The translations under genes and the position numbers were made by a program. Of a stretch of 30,321 nt of DNA, positions 23,522 to 30,321 are shown piece by piece. Source of the stretch: JANMDU01 sp031376455 (GTDB lineage: Bacteria > Pseudomonadota > Gammaproteobacteria > Burkholderiales > Burkholderiaceae_C); NCBI GenBank assembly GCA_031376455.1, contig JANMDU010000093.1:1-30321 (forward strand), read 5' to 3'. The notes beneath the pieces were generated by a model, which saw only the letters and a program-made list of their open reading frames with translations, was not told the origin of the DNA and searched no databases. The stretch's first letter is position 1. Every line of letters starts with the position of its first letter.

Positions 23522-24312
23522 GTCTGAGCGATCGCAATATACTCAGCCACTGGCACTTCCTCTGCCCTTCGCTGTTCATCAAACTCACCAGAAAATCCCC
23601 GCTCAACAAGCCAGCGCCCCAGCGTGTGGCGCAAAATTTTCCGCCGTTGACTGAACGCAACTTTGACCAATTCTTCCAGCAACTCAGGCTTCAATACAGC
23701 CGGCTCGGCACGAGGAGTCATCCGCACCACCGCACTTTGCACGCGCGGCGACGGATCGAAGGCCTCGGGTGGCACAGCGAGGAAATTCTCCATCTCGTAG
23801 CGCCATTGCAACATCACCGATAAGCGGCCGTAATCCGATGTCGAAGGCTTGGCCACCATGCGATCAATCACTTCTTTTTGCAGCATGAAATGCTGATCTG
23901 CAATCAACGGGGCAAACGGAAGAAGATGAAAAAGAATCGGTGTGGAGATGTTGTAGGGCAGATTGCCTACCAGACGTAGTTTCGGCAGCTTCGGAAGCTT
24001 GGGTGCATTTACTATCAATTCAGTAGCACTTTGCGCAATAGATACGCCGGCGAAGTCCACTTTTAGTACATCAGATTCAATCACGCGCACATTCTCGCGT
24101 GTCCGCCAATATGTGGCTAAATCACGATCCAGCTCGATCACAGTAATTTGCCCAAGACGCGCGAGCAATGGCTGCGTGAGCGCGCCCAAGCCAGGGCCGA
24201 TCTCAATCATCTGATCAGTGTTCATCGGCGAGATGGCATCAACGATGGCTTCAATCAGCGCGCCATCGACCAAGAAATGTTGGCCGAAGCGCTTGCGCGG
24301 AATGTGCTTCAC
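23515..24312 (-). CDS. rsmA: 16S rRNA (adenine-1518/1519-N6)-dimethyltransferase RsmA (KsgA)
   Basis: A 265-residue SAM-dependent enzyme that dimethylates two adenosines in the helix-45 loop of 16S rRNA during late 30S assembly. Signatures are FGQHFLVD at the N-terminus, SAM motif IEIGPGLGALT (37-47), ELDRDLA (60-66), the catalytic NLPYNIS (117-123) and the C-terminal FSQRRKILRHTLG. Between the conserved DVLKVDF and NLPYNIS it has about 24 extra residues (AGVSIAQSATELIVN then a triplicated PKL). These come from repeat copy D and a small 9-bp tandem repeat. The stop codon lies in repeat copy I. The start is a GTG at 24312, 36 bp after surA; no clear ribosome binding site is visible. Confidence 0.96.
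   Translation of the reverse strand: MKHIPRKRFGQHFLVDGALIEAIVDAISPMNTDQMIEIGPGLGALTQPLLARLGQITVIELDRDLATYWRTRENVRVIESDVLKVDFAGVSIAQSATELIVNAPKLPKLPKLRLVGNLPYNISTPILFHLLPFAPLIADQHFMLQKEVIDRMVAKPSTSDYGRLSVMLQWRYEMENFLAVPPEAFDPSPRVQSAVVRMTPRAEPAVLKPELLEELVKVAFSQRRKILRHTLGRWLVERGFSGEFDEQRRAEEVPVAEYIAIAQTL
24011..24075 (+). repeat. 65-bp dispersed repeat, copy D (in rsmA, antisense to the gene)
   Basis: ACTATCAATTCAGTAGC, then ACTTTGCGCAATAGATACG, CCGGC and a diverged tail. The gene reads it antisense as FAGVSIAQSATELIVN, in the same register as FAGIESAQNAIDSIAN in PutA and LAYMESAQSATESIAS in RsmE. The insertion falls between conserved motifs of RsmA; part of the aligned tail overlaps native codons DVLKVDF. 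Confidence 0.82.
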
Positions 24313-24348
24313 GTTAAATGCGCTTAAGCCAAATCAAACGGTGGCTCA

Positions 24349-25695
24349 TCACTGCGGGCTCTCGCGCAGCTCAACATAGGCACGCGCGCGCAAATCTTGC
24401 GCCCAAGTCAGGAAGGCTTCATCGAGCTTTTTCTCGCGCAGTGCGCCGCGTGCTGCCTCGCGTTGCTCACGCTCCGTCATTTTTCGCTCGCGTCGCTCTT
24501 GCACTTGGATCAAATGCACGCCGAAACGCGATGTGAGTGGTTCGCTGATTTGACCGTTTGCCAGCGAATTCATGACCTCTTCAAACTCTGGCACAAACTG
24601 CCCGGGCACAGCCCAGCCCAGATCGCCGCCCTCTTTGGCTGAGCCGTCTTGCGAATTGTCTCGAGCCGCTGCCGCAAAGTCGAGCCCGCCGACAATGCGT
24701 TTGCGCAATTCAGTCAGCCGCTCGCGCGCCACGGATTCAGACAGCTGCGCACTGGTGCGCAGCAAGATATGGCGCGCACGGGTTTGCGGCACGGCGAGGT
24801 TGTCAAAACCCGGCAGGCGCTTATCAACCAGTTTGAGCACATGGAATCCTGCGCCTGAGCGCACAGGCGCTGCCACGCCGCCAGCGGCTAAATTTTGCGT
24901 AGCATCCACAAAGAGGCCTGGATAACGCTCTGTACTTCTTAGCCCCATCACGCCACCGTTGTCTCGCGCACCGGGTGCATCCGAGAGCTCACGCGCTAGT
25001 CCTGCAAAATCTTCGCCGCCTCTGGCGCGCTCAAAAGCGCGCTGCGCTTTGGCTGACAGAGGCGCAATTTGCGCCTCTGTCGCGTTGTCGGGCACAGCAA
25101 TCAGAATTTGTGCGATGTTGATCTCCACCTCGCCGGCAGGCGTATCGCGCTGTTCGCGGATGAATGCATCCAGCTCAGCTTCCGTGATGCGCACGCGTGG
25201 CTCGACTTCTCGCTCGCGCACGCGCTGCAGCAAAATCTCGTCGCGCAAACTGTTTCGCAATGTGTTGATATCCACGCCGTCAGAGAGCATGCGCTGGCGA
25301 AACTGCTCCATGGACAGTTGATTTTGGCGAGCGATATTTTGCATGGCATTGTCAATCGCTTGCGCGTCCACACGGATGCCGTTATCGCGTGCCAATTGTG
25401 TTTGCGTGCGTTCGCCAATTAAGCGCTCACGCACTTGGTTAAACAGCTCATCGCGAGGGGGCATGGCACCGCCTCTGCTGCTTAACTGCTGCTCAATTTG
25501 AAGCATCCGGTTGCGCACATCTTGATTCGTGATCGGCTCAGAATTGACGATGGCAACAATAAAGTCTGCGCTCCTCTGGCTGGTATCTTGCGCGGATCGC
25601 CCGAGATTCAAATTCGGGCTGGCCCGCAAGCCTTGAGCCTGCGCGAAGCTCAGCAGTCCGAGCGCGAGGGCAAGTGCCAAACTAACTGTGCGCAT
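24349..25695 (-). CDS. surA: Periplasmic chaperone / peptidyl-prolyl isomerase SurA
   Basis: A 448-residue protein with a signal peptide (MRTVSLALALALGLLSFAQA), an N-terminal chaperone domain (IVAIVNSEPITNQDVRNRML) and two parvulin-type PPIase domains, beginning near VEINIAQILIAVP and TRARHILLRTSAQ. SurA escorts unfolded outer-membrane proteins, including LptD, to the BAM complex. The start is uncertain: the ATG at 25695 gives a normal signal peptide, while in-frame ATGs at 25740 and 25755 would add up to 20 residues. The one at 25755 overlaps the lptD stop by eight bases and would allow translational coupling. It lies between lptD and rsmA on one strand; pdxA, often present in this operon in other proteobacteria, is missing. 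Confidence 0.95.
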   Translation of the reverse strand: MRTVSLALALALGLLSFAQAQGLRASPNLNLGRSAQDTSQRSADFIVAIVNSEPITNQDVRNRMLQIEQQLSSRGGAMPPRDELFNQVRERLIGERTQTQLARDNGIRVDAQAIDNAMQNIARQNQLSMEQFRQRMLSDGVDINTLRNSLRDEILLQRVREREVEPRVRITEAELDAFIREQRDTPAGEVEINIAQILIAVPDNATEAQIAPLSAKAQRAFERARGGEDFAGLARELSDAPGARDNGGVMGLRSTERYPGLFVDATQNLAAGGVAAPVRSGAGFHVLKLVDKRLPGFDNLAVPQTRARHILLRTSAQLSESVARERLTELRKRIVGGLDFAAAARDNSQDGSAKEGGDLGWAVPGQFVPEFEEVMNSLANGQISEPLTSRFGVHLIQVQERRERKMTEREQREAARGALREKKLDEAFLTWAQDLRARAYVELRESPQ

Positions 25696-25747
25696 GGACA
25701 AGCGCTCAGCGCCAAAGTAGGGAATACGCAGAGATAACATCACAAAA

Positions 25748-28165
25748 TCACTCATAGTTACTAAACCGGCTCGGCGAATTTTCGATTTTCTCACGGAGCA
25801 ACTGATAGCGCGGCACGTTGCGCTGCAAAACAGCAAGCGGGCTGGAGCCTAAGCGGGCAAAGCCCACGAATTCCATCTGGAACAAAATTCGCTTGGTCGA
25901 GGAGCTGGTCGTGGTTTGTAGGCGCTCCACGGCCACACGAGACAACCAACTGCCGCCATCATATTCAAAACCAAGAATCGTATCGACGGGGCGGTTATCG
26001 CGCATGCTGTAATTTAAACGCCCCACCGAATACCAGCGGCCTTTGCCTTGGCCTTGCCCGACTCCCATGTCTTTGCCTTTATCACCCCACAAATCGTTGA
26101 GTGGCCATTGCCAGCCGAGCTCGATTTGCTCACTCGTGCTACGGTTTAAGCGATAGGTGGCGCTGACCACGCGATATGGGCTGGGGGTATAGCGTGCGCT
26201 GAGCGTACTGCGCTGGGAGCGGCGAATATCGGGCTTGTATTGCACCGTGCCATCAAACTGCCAGCGAGAATCCCAGTTGATCGTGCCACCAAAGAGCATG
26301 TCAGAGAAGCGCGAGTTGTCGCTCAATCCGCCTGGCAGCGTAACGCGTTGATCCGTGAAGCGCAGGCGCTGCGCATAGTTCAAACGAATGACTTCAGCGC
26401 CACTGCTCGGGTTAATCAAACGTGACATCACGCCGAGCGTGAGCAAGTTGTTGTCAGAAATGCGGTCTTGGCCGTTGAAGGCGTTTTCGCTAAAGATGGT
26501 GGCGAAGTTAAAGTCATTCGCGCCGCTGTCGTAGATGGGCAACGATGATTGGTTTCTGAATGGCGTGTAGGTGTAGAAAGCGCGGGGTTCGAGCGTCTGT
26601 GTGAAAGCCCGACCAAAGTAATCGGCATCGCGCTCGAAGACCAAACCACTATCGAGACTCAGCGTCGGCACGAGGCGCGAAGCGGAGCGGCTGCCACTTT
26701 GCGGGCCGGTGGACAATGGCGCATCAAAGCTGTAAGCGCTGCCGTGCAGTTGTACTTTAGGGATGATGAAGCTGCCCGGCGTAATGAACGGGCGAGACAT
26801 TTGCGCCGACGCATAGCTGCGTTGGGCGTTAGGCTGCAAGGTCAAAGCACTCGCCGCAGAAAAGCGCGTGGTGTCCAGCTCAAATTGATAATCCAATCCG
26901 CCATGATTGACGCGGTTGTAGCGAGCGTTAAGCTGAGGCAAGCGGTCGTAAGGCGGGATGAGCACCGAGGTGCTTTGTTGCAAAGTTTGCCACTTCAAAG
27001 CGCGGCTGAAAGCACTCCATGCACCGCTGCTCCAAGCCACACTCGCATCATTGGCCAGCAAGCGCTGCGTGAGCGAAGTTGTGGCGCGGGGGAAATCGCG
27101 CCAATAGTCATCATCACTCACCCGATTGAGGCTGAGATTCACGCTCACATTGCCCACCGCAGGCAGCCCCGTATCGAGTGTTCCGCTGTGCGCTGTGGCC
27201 AGCCCCCAGCGGCTGCGGCTGCGCAAGCGGTCGCTGGGCATCACGTCAAGCCGCGCTTTACCCAAATAATCGCGCTCCAAATAACGAAATTCTGCGCCCA
27301 CGTTCACGCCGCGCCGCGACAAAATAGCAGGATTGAGCGTCAGATCGCGATTGGGCGCAAGGTTAAGGTAGTAGGGCACAACGACATCCAACCCGCTGAT
27401 GTTGTCGATGTTGATGGTGGGAGGCAGCCAACCGCTTTTGCGCGCATCGGAGAGCGGAAAGGTGAGAAACGGCACCGCCAAAATCGGCACGCCTTTAAAC
27501 TCCAGCCGCGCGCCACTGGCCTCGCCGATATCGGTTTCGCTGTCAATGCGCACTTGTTGGCCTTTGACGGCCCATTCGGTGGAATCTTCAATCCCCGGCT
27601 CTTTGTGCCACACCGAATAGCGGCCATCGCGGATCACCGAGCGCTGCGCATCTACAAAATCCACGCGCGCGGCCTCGCCTCGCCCATTGTTTTTCAGCAG
27701 GCGAAAACGCGGATTAAGAAAGAAACCCTCAAGTGCATCGACGCGCAGCTGGCCTTCTGTGCCTTCATAAATATTGCCATCACGGTTGAGATACAAATTT
27801 CCGCGCAATTTGGCCAAATCATCGGGCTGGTAATACTCGATGCGATCCGCTCGCAGCACGGTGCCGGCGCGGCGCAGCTCAGCGTTGCCTTCAATGACGG
27901 TCTCTAGCTCAGGGCGGCCTGTGATGCGGTCGCCCAGCACATAGGTGGGTAAGTTTTTGCGTTCCGTAGGGATGAGTTTTTCTTGAAGCTGATGGGTGAG
28001 TTTGAGCTGGATGCCTTGCTTTGAGCCGGCTGTCAATCCGTGTACTAAACCACCTTGCGCCCAAACAGGCGTGACAGCAAACATCCACGCCACCGCCCAA
28101 GCAATCGGCTTGGCCTTGAACTGAAGAAGCTCTGAATAGAGGGGAGCAGACTGAGGCAAGCGCAT
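25748..28165 (-). CDS. lptD: LPS-assembly protein LptD
   Basis: An 805-residue outer-membrane protein that, with LptE, inserts lipopolysaccharide into the outer leaflet. After a signal peptide (AWAVAWMFAVTPVWAQ) comes the periplasmic OstA/jellyroll domain (LRADRIEYYQPDDLAKLRGN, YEGTEGQLRVD). The large barrel follows, with family motifs VPILAVPFLTFPL, GWLPPTINIDNISG and VVPYYLNLAPNRD and a C-terminal strand region LFQMEFVGFARLG. The length is typical. The ATG at 28165 is chosen; the frame also allows a TTG start at 28210, but this would overlap the promoter region of the divergent kinase gene. It heads lptD-surA-rsmA, the usual outer-membrane assembly cluster. Confidence 0.96.
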   Translation of the reverse strand: MRLPQSAPLYSELLQFKAKPIAWAVAWMFAVTPVWAQGGLVHGLTAGSKQGIQLKLTHQLQEKLIPTERKNLPTYVLGDRITGRPELETVIEGNAELRRAGTVLRADRIEYYQPDDLAKLRGNLYLNRDGNIYEGTEGQLRVDALEGFFLNPRFRLLKNNGRGEAARVDFVDAQRSVIRDGRYSVWHKEPGIEDSTEWAVKGQQVRIDSETDIGEASGARLEFKGVPILAVPFLTFPLSDARKSGWLPPTINIDNISGLDVVVPYYLNLAPNRDLTLNPAILSRRGVNVGAEFRYLERDYLGKARLDVMPSDRLRSRSRWGLATAHSGTLDTGLPAVGNVSVNLSLNRVSDDDYWRDFPRATTSLTQRLLANDASVAWSSGAWSAFSRALKWQTLQQSTSVLIPPYDRLPQLNARYNRVNHGGLDYQFELDTTRFSAASALTLQPNAQRSYASAQMSRPFITPGSFIIPKVQLHGSAYSFDAPLSTGPQSGSRSASRLVPTLSLDSGLVFERDADYFGRAFTQTLEPRAFYTYTPFRNQSSLPIYDSGANDFNFATIFSENAFNGQDRISDNNLLTLGVMSRLINPSSGAEVIRLNYAQRLRFTDQRVTLPGGLSDNSRFSDMLFGGTINWDSRWQFDGTVQYKPDIRRSQRSTLSARYTPSPYRVVSATYRLNRSTSEQIELGWQWPLNDLWGDKGKDMGVGQGQGKGRWYSVGRLNYSMRDNRPVDTILGFEYDGGSWLSRVAVERLQTTTSSSTKRILFQMEFVGFARLGSSPLAVLQRNVPRYQLLREKIENSPSRFSNYE

Positions 28166-28198
28166 GCGGCGTAGCTGATTTTTGAAGCTGTGAGAAAT

Positions 28199-28224
28199 CG
28201 GTTTGTACAAAACGGTTTATACAA
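28199..28224. promoter_or_regulatory. Direct repeat in the lptD-amgK divergent promoter
   Basis: CGGTTTGTACAA at 28199-28210 and CGGTTTATACAA at 28213-28224: a 12-bp direct repeat with one change, 14-bp period, between the two divergent starts. TTTGTACAAA is itself palindromic. It may be an operator or part of the promoters; no known regulator is recognised. Confidence 0.35.
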
Positions 28225-28235
28225 TCAGATTATCC

Positions 28236-29327
28236 ATGAGCAATACCGCCTTTCCTCTTTCGCACACCGATTCCGTGACTTGGGGCGATGCTGCCCGTGA
28301 AAAGGCCTTTGTCAATTGGCTGTCTTCAATAACGCCCGCGCACAGTCTCAAGCCTCAGACACTTCGCATCGCAAGCGCCGATGCGAGCTTTCGCCGCTAT
28401 CTGCGCCTTGATGCAATTGACGGATCGCCGCGCATCATCATGGATGCGCCGCCGGATAAGGAGAACAGTAAACCTTTCGTCAACATAGCAGCCTTATTGC
28501 ACGAAGCCGGCCTGCTCGCGCCGCAAGTGCTTTGCTGGGATGAGCCGCTGGGCTTCATGCTGCTCAGCGACATGGGCGCACAGACCATGATGCAGGGCAT
28601 AAATACCGAAGAGCCCCATGCCAACTACGGCCGCTACATGCAGGCCACCGATGCGCTGATCCAGTGGCAACTCGCCTCCAAGCCGGGCATTTTGCCGATT
28701 TACGACGAAGCGCTGCTGCGCCGCGAGCTCTCGCTGTTTCCCGACTGGTATATCGCCAAGCATCGCCAATTCACGCTCGATGCCAAGCAGCAGCAGACGA
28801 TGCAAAGCGCTTTCGATCTGATCGTGCGCCGCAATTTGGCTGCGCCCAGCGTCTACGTGCATCGCGATTTCATGCCGCGCAATTTGATGCTGACCGAGCC
28901 TGATCGTCTCGGTGTTTTGGATTTTCAAGATGCCGTCTATGGCCCGATCAGCTACGACATTGCCTCGCTCATGCGCGATGCCTTCTTATCATGGGATGAA
29001 GAATTCGTGCTCGATGTGACCGTGCGTTACTGGGAGAAAGCGCGCAAAGCAGGGCTGATGGAATTTGAAGATTGGTCATCTGATTTCGGCGCTTTCTACC
29101 GCGCTGTCGAGTGGATGGGCTTGCAGCGCCACCTCAAAGTCGCCGGCATCTTCGCGCGGCTCACACTGCGCGATGGTAAAGAAAAATATTTGGCCGATGC
29201 GCCACGCTTCATCCACTACATCCGCAGCACCTGCAACCGCTACCGCGAGCTCGGGCCGTTCCTCAAAGTCATAGACGAGATCGAAGGCTTGCAGGAGCAA
29301 AGCGGCTGGGCGTTTGGTCGGGTTTGA
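28236..29327 (+). CDS. amgK: Probable anomeric N-acetylmuramate/N-acetylglucosamine kinase AmgK
   Basis: A 363-residue member of the aminoglycoside phosphotransferase fold. The catalytic loop VHRDFMPRNLMLT and the metal-binding LGVLDFQDAVYGPISYDIASL match the AmgK subgroup. It phosphorylates the anomeric carbon of MurNAc and GlcNAc in the cell-wall recycling route that bypasses de novo UDP-MurNAc synthesis. The divergent position next to lptD-surA also matches the Pseudomonas arrangement. There, however, the nucleotidyltransferase gene murU follows directly; here rsmE follows and murU is not in the window. The ATG at 28236 is preferred; the upstream in-frame TTG at 28203 would add 11 residues through the promoter repeat. 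Confidence 0.85.
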   Translation: MSNTAFPLSHTDSVTWGDAAREKAFVNWLSSITPAHSLKPQTLRIASADASFRRYLRLDAIDGSPRIIMDAPPDKENSKPFVNIAALLHEAGLLAPQVLCWDEPLGFMLLSDMGAQTMMQGINTEEPHANYGRYMQATDALIQWQLASKPGILPIYDEALLRRELSLFPDWYIAKHRQFTLDAKQQQTMQSAFDLIVRRNLAAPSVYVHRDFMPRNLMLTEPDRLGVLDFQDAVYGPISYDIASLMRDAFLSWDEEFVLDVTVRYWEKARKAGLMEFEDWSSDFGAFYRAVEWMGLQRHLKVAGIFARLTLRDGKEKYLADAPRFIHYIRSTCNRYRELGPFLKVIDEIEGLQEQSGWAFGRV

Positions 29328-29351
29328 TGTGGCACACCAGCCACCAGCCAC

Positions 29352-29416
29352 GTTTATATGAAAAAAGTGCCTTTAGCCCACATAGAATCTGCGTGAAGCG
29401 CTATTAAATTTATAGT
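29352..29416 (-). repeat. 65-bp dispersed repeat, copy E (intergenic, upstream of rsmE)
   Basis: On the minus strand ACTATAAATTTAATAGC, then GCTTCACGCAGATTCTATG, then a T-rich tail. It fills most of the gap between amgK and rsmE, ending 12 bp before the rsmE ATG, so any rsmE ribosome binding site would have to lie in the remaining A/T-rich 12 bp, where none is clear. Confidence 0.82.
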
Positions 29417-29428
29417 AAAACATTTTTT

Positions 29429-30187
29429 ATGCCACGTATCTACACGCCGCAAAGCCTAGCCTCTGGCGGAGCCATCGCGCTCGACGCAGCGGCAGCGCGC
29501 CATGTGCAGGTGCTGCGCATGCAGCCCGGCGGGGAGTTGACACTTTTCAACGGCCAAGGCGGCGAATTTGAAGCGAAAGTCTCGCTGATGGGGCGCTCAG
29601 AAGTGCAAGTGCAAGTCGGCGCGCATCACATTTTTGAACGCGAGGCCAGAGTGCAAGTGCATCTGGCCATCAGCATGCCGGCCAACGAACGCATGGATTG
29701 GCTGATCGAAAAAGCCACGGAGCTCGGCGCGGCTAGCATCCAACCGCTCATGAGTGAGCGCAGTGTTTTACGCCTTGCGGGCGAGCGTGCCGAGAAAAAA
29801 GCAGCCCACTGGCAAACCGCAGCCATCGCTGCGTGCGAGCACTGCGGGCGCAATCGCGTTCCGACCGTCTTCGCCCCCATTTCTTATCAAAAATGGTTGT
29901 TAGCCTATATGGAATCTGCGCAGAGTGCTACTGAATCAATAGCATCTTCTCGCACAGCGAAAGCCATTCTGTCTCTCCATCCAACAGCCATCCGTGCCGC
30001 AGACTGGGCTAAAAAACAAGGCGATGCGCCCTTGCTTTGCTTAGCCGGGCCCGAAGGCGGCTTCAGCCCAGCAGAAGGACAAGCAGCGCTCGATGCAGGC
30101 TTCACGCCCATCACTCTAGGCGAGCGCATACTACGGTCAGAGACGGCGCCCCTAGCCGCCTTGGCACTTTGGACACTCCAAAATTAA
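29429..30187 (+). CDS. rsmE: 16S rRNA (uracil-1498-N3)-methyltransferase RsmE
   Basis: A 252-residue SPOUT-fold methyltransferase that modifies U1498 of 16S rRNA. The N-terminal PUA-like part (HVQVLRMQPGGELTLFNGQG) is followed by the SPOUT domain with ERMDWLIEKATELGA, EHCGRNRVP, LAGPEGGFSPAEG and LGERILRSETAPLAAL, the last two forming the SAM-binding knot. About 20 extra residues (LAYMESAQSATESIAS, within residues 151-172) lie in the loop between EHCGRNRVP and the next core strand. They come from repeat copy F, in the same register as in PutA and RsmA. No ribosome binding site is obvious. The stop codon lies in a strong palindrome that probably terminates transcription. Confidence 0.95.
   Translation: MPRIYTPQSLASGGAIALDAAAARHVQVLRMQPGGELTLFNGQGGEFEAKVSLMGRSEVQVQVGAHHIFEREARVQVHLAISMPANERMDWLIEKATELGAASIQPLMSERSVLRLAGERAEKKAAHWQTAAIAACEHCGRNRVPTVFAPISYQKWLLAYMESAQSATESIASSRTAKAILSLHPTAIRAADWAKKQGDAPLLCLAGPEGGFSPAEGQAALDAGFTPITLGERILRSETAPLAALALWTLQN
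29879..29943 (-). repeat. 65-bp dispersed repeat, copy F (in rsmE, antisense)
   Basis: On the minus strand GCTATTGATTCAGTAGC, then ACTCTGCGCAGATTCCATA and a diverged tail. The gene reads it as LAYMESAQSATESIAS (part of residues 151-172). Confidence 0.85.
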
Positions 30188-30215
30188 ATGGGGTCAGACC
30201 CCATTTAATTTTTGA
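30181..30215. terminator. Palindrome at the rsmE stop, probable terminator
   Basis: AAATTAAATGGGGTC, a single A, then the exact reverse complement (30181-30195 and 30197-30211), followed by further T residues. It is a perfect 15-bp stem that includes the rsmE TAA (30185-30187), with a T-run that fits a rho-independent terminator. GGGGTCAGACCCC-type palindromes are, as I remember, widespread in proteobacterial genomes, and some occur near REP-associated transposases. Confidence 0.7.
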
Positions 30216-30227
30216 AAAAGACACCTC

Positions 30228-30321
30228 ATGAACAAAAATCTCTGGCTGCTCGCGCTCGCGCAAGGCCTGTTTCTCACGAACAACGTCGTTTTCATCGCCA
30301 TCAACGGCTTGGTCGGCTTAG
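30228..30321 (+). CDS. MFS transporter (partial, N-terminus)
   Basis: The last 94 bases encode MNKNLWLLALAQGLFLTNNV followed by VFIAINGLVGL, the first transmembrane helix of a major facilitator family member, running off the right edge. The segment resembles a group of Burkholderiales MFS proteins starting LALAQGLFLTNN. The ATG at 30228 is the first in frame after the rsmE terminator; the ribosome binding site is weak. The substrate is unknown. Confidence 0.75.
   Translation, partial: MNKNLWLLALAQGLFLTNNVVFIAINGLVGL

Noticed and set aside
26549..27907. A 452-codon open frame antisense to lptD
   Set aside because: The composition is typical of the complement of a GC-biased gene, there is no recognisable domain, and LptD on the other strand is certain.
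28322..28370. Possible tenth copy of the 65-bp repeat near the start of amgK (TCAATAACGCC then GCGCACAGTCTCAAGCC)
   Set aside because: It needs several small gaps to align and identity is low. It could be a decayed copy in frame, but it cannot be told from chance here.

Overview
The window looks like chromosomal DNA of a betaproteobacterium of the order Burkholderiales, most likely family Comamonadaceae or a close relative with moderate GC. This rests on the gene content and order: a TorF-type porin, PII and AmtB operon; a short PutA beside a divergent Lrp-type regulator; lptD-surA-rsmA divergent from an AmgK-type kinase; and dispersed short repeats of a kind I remember from comamonad genomes. 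No phage, plasmid, CRISPR, tRNA or rRNA locus was seen.

Layout. 1-3937: the start of the ribosome hibernation factor gene hpf (cut by the left edge), an MFS transporter, a divergent patatin-like phospholipase and an unrecognised protein. 4092-7812: an Lrp/AsnC regulator and putA, sharing an AT-rich divergent promoter with a large dyad. 7826-9202: a catalase-related periplasmic protein lacking the distal histidine, followed by a high-potential iron-sulfur protein. 9367-10965: an unrecognised Gly-rich outer-membrane-type protein with three repeated modules. 11035-13719: a lipoprotein UshA-type 5'-nucleotidase and an AEC-family carrier. 13777-14513: a two-gene HEPN/MNT toxin-antitoxin module. 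14712-18345: a Rep/UvrD helicase, a small exported protein and an FG-GAP-like exported protein. 18486-21159 (minus): torF-glnK-amtB, with a convincing sigma-54 promoter and an NtrC-like site. 21361-22959: comM. 22960-23514: a 555-bp region without genes that holds two 145-bp hairpin elements in inverted orientation. 23515-28165 (minus): lptD-surA-rsmA, outer-membrane biogenesis genes plus an rRNA methyltransferase. 28236-30187: amgK and rsmE. The right edge cuts another MFS gene.

Two structures stand out. First, nine copies of a 65-bp repeat, which begins with a 17-bp palindrome, are scattered through the window in both orientations. Five lie in frame inside conserved proteins (three in putA, one in rsmA, one in rsmE). 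One forms the signal peptide of a small exported protein, one carries the rsmA stop codon and two are intergenic. putA also carries an in-frame copy of a different GC-rich repeat. This resembles the in-frame palindromic elements of Rickettsia, in an unrelated lineage. Second, the two 145-bp elements at 23056-23200 and 23297-23441 share a 93-bp core that can fold into three hairpins. Each core is enclosed by long, nearly perfect inverted arms, and the arm sequences differ completely between the two copies. This is the pattern expected of a structured RNA or of a mobile element recognised as a folded single strand.
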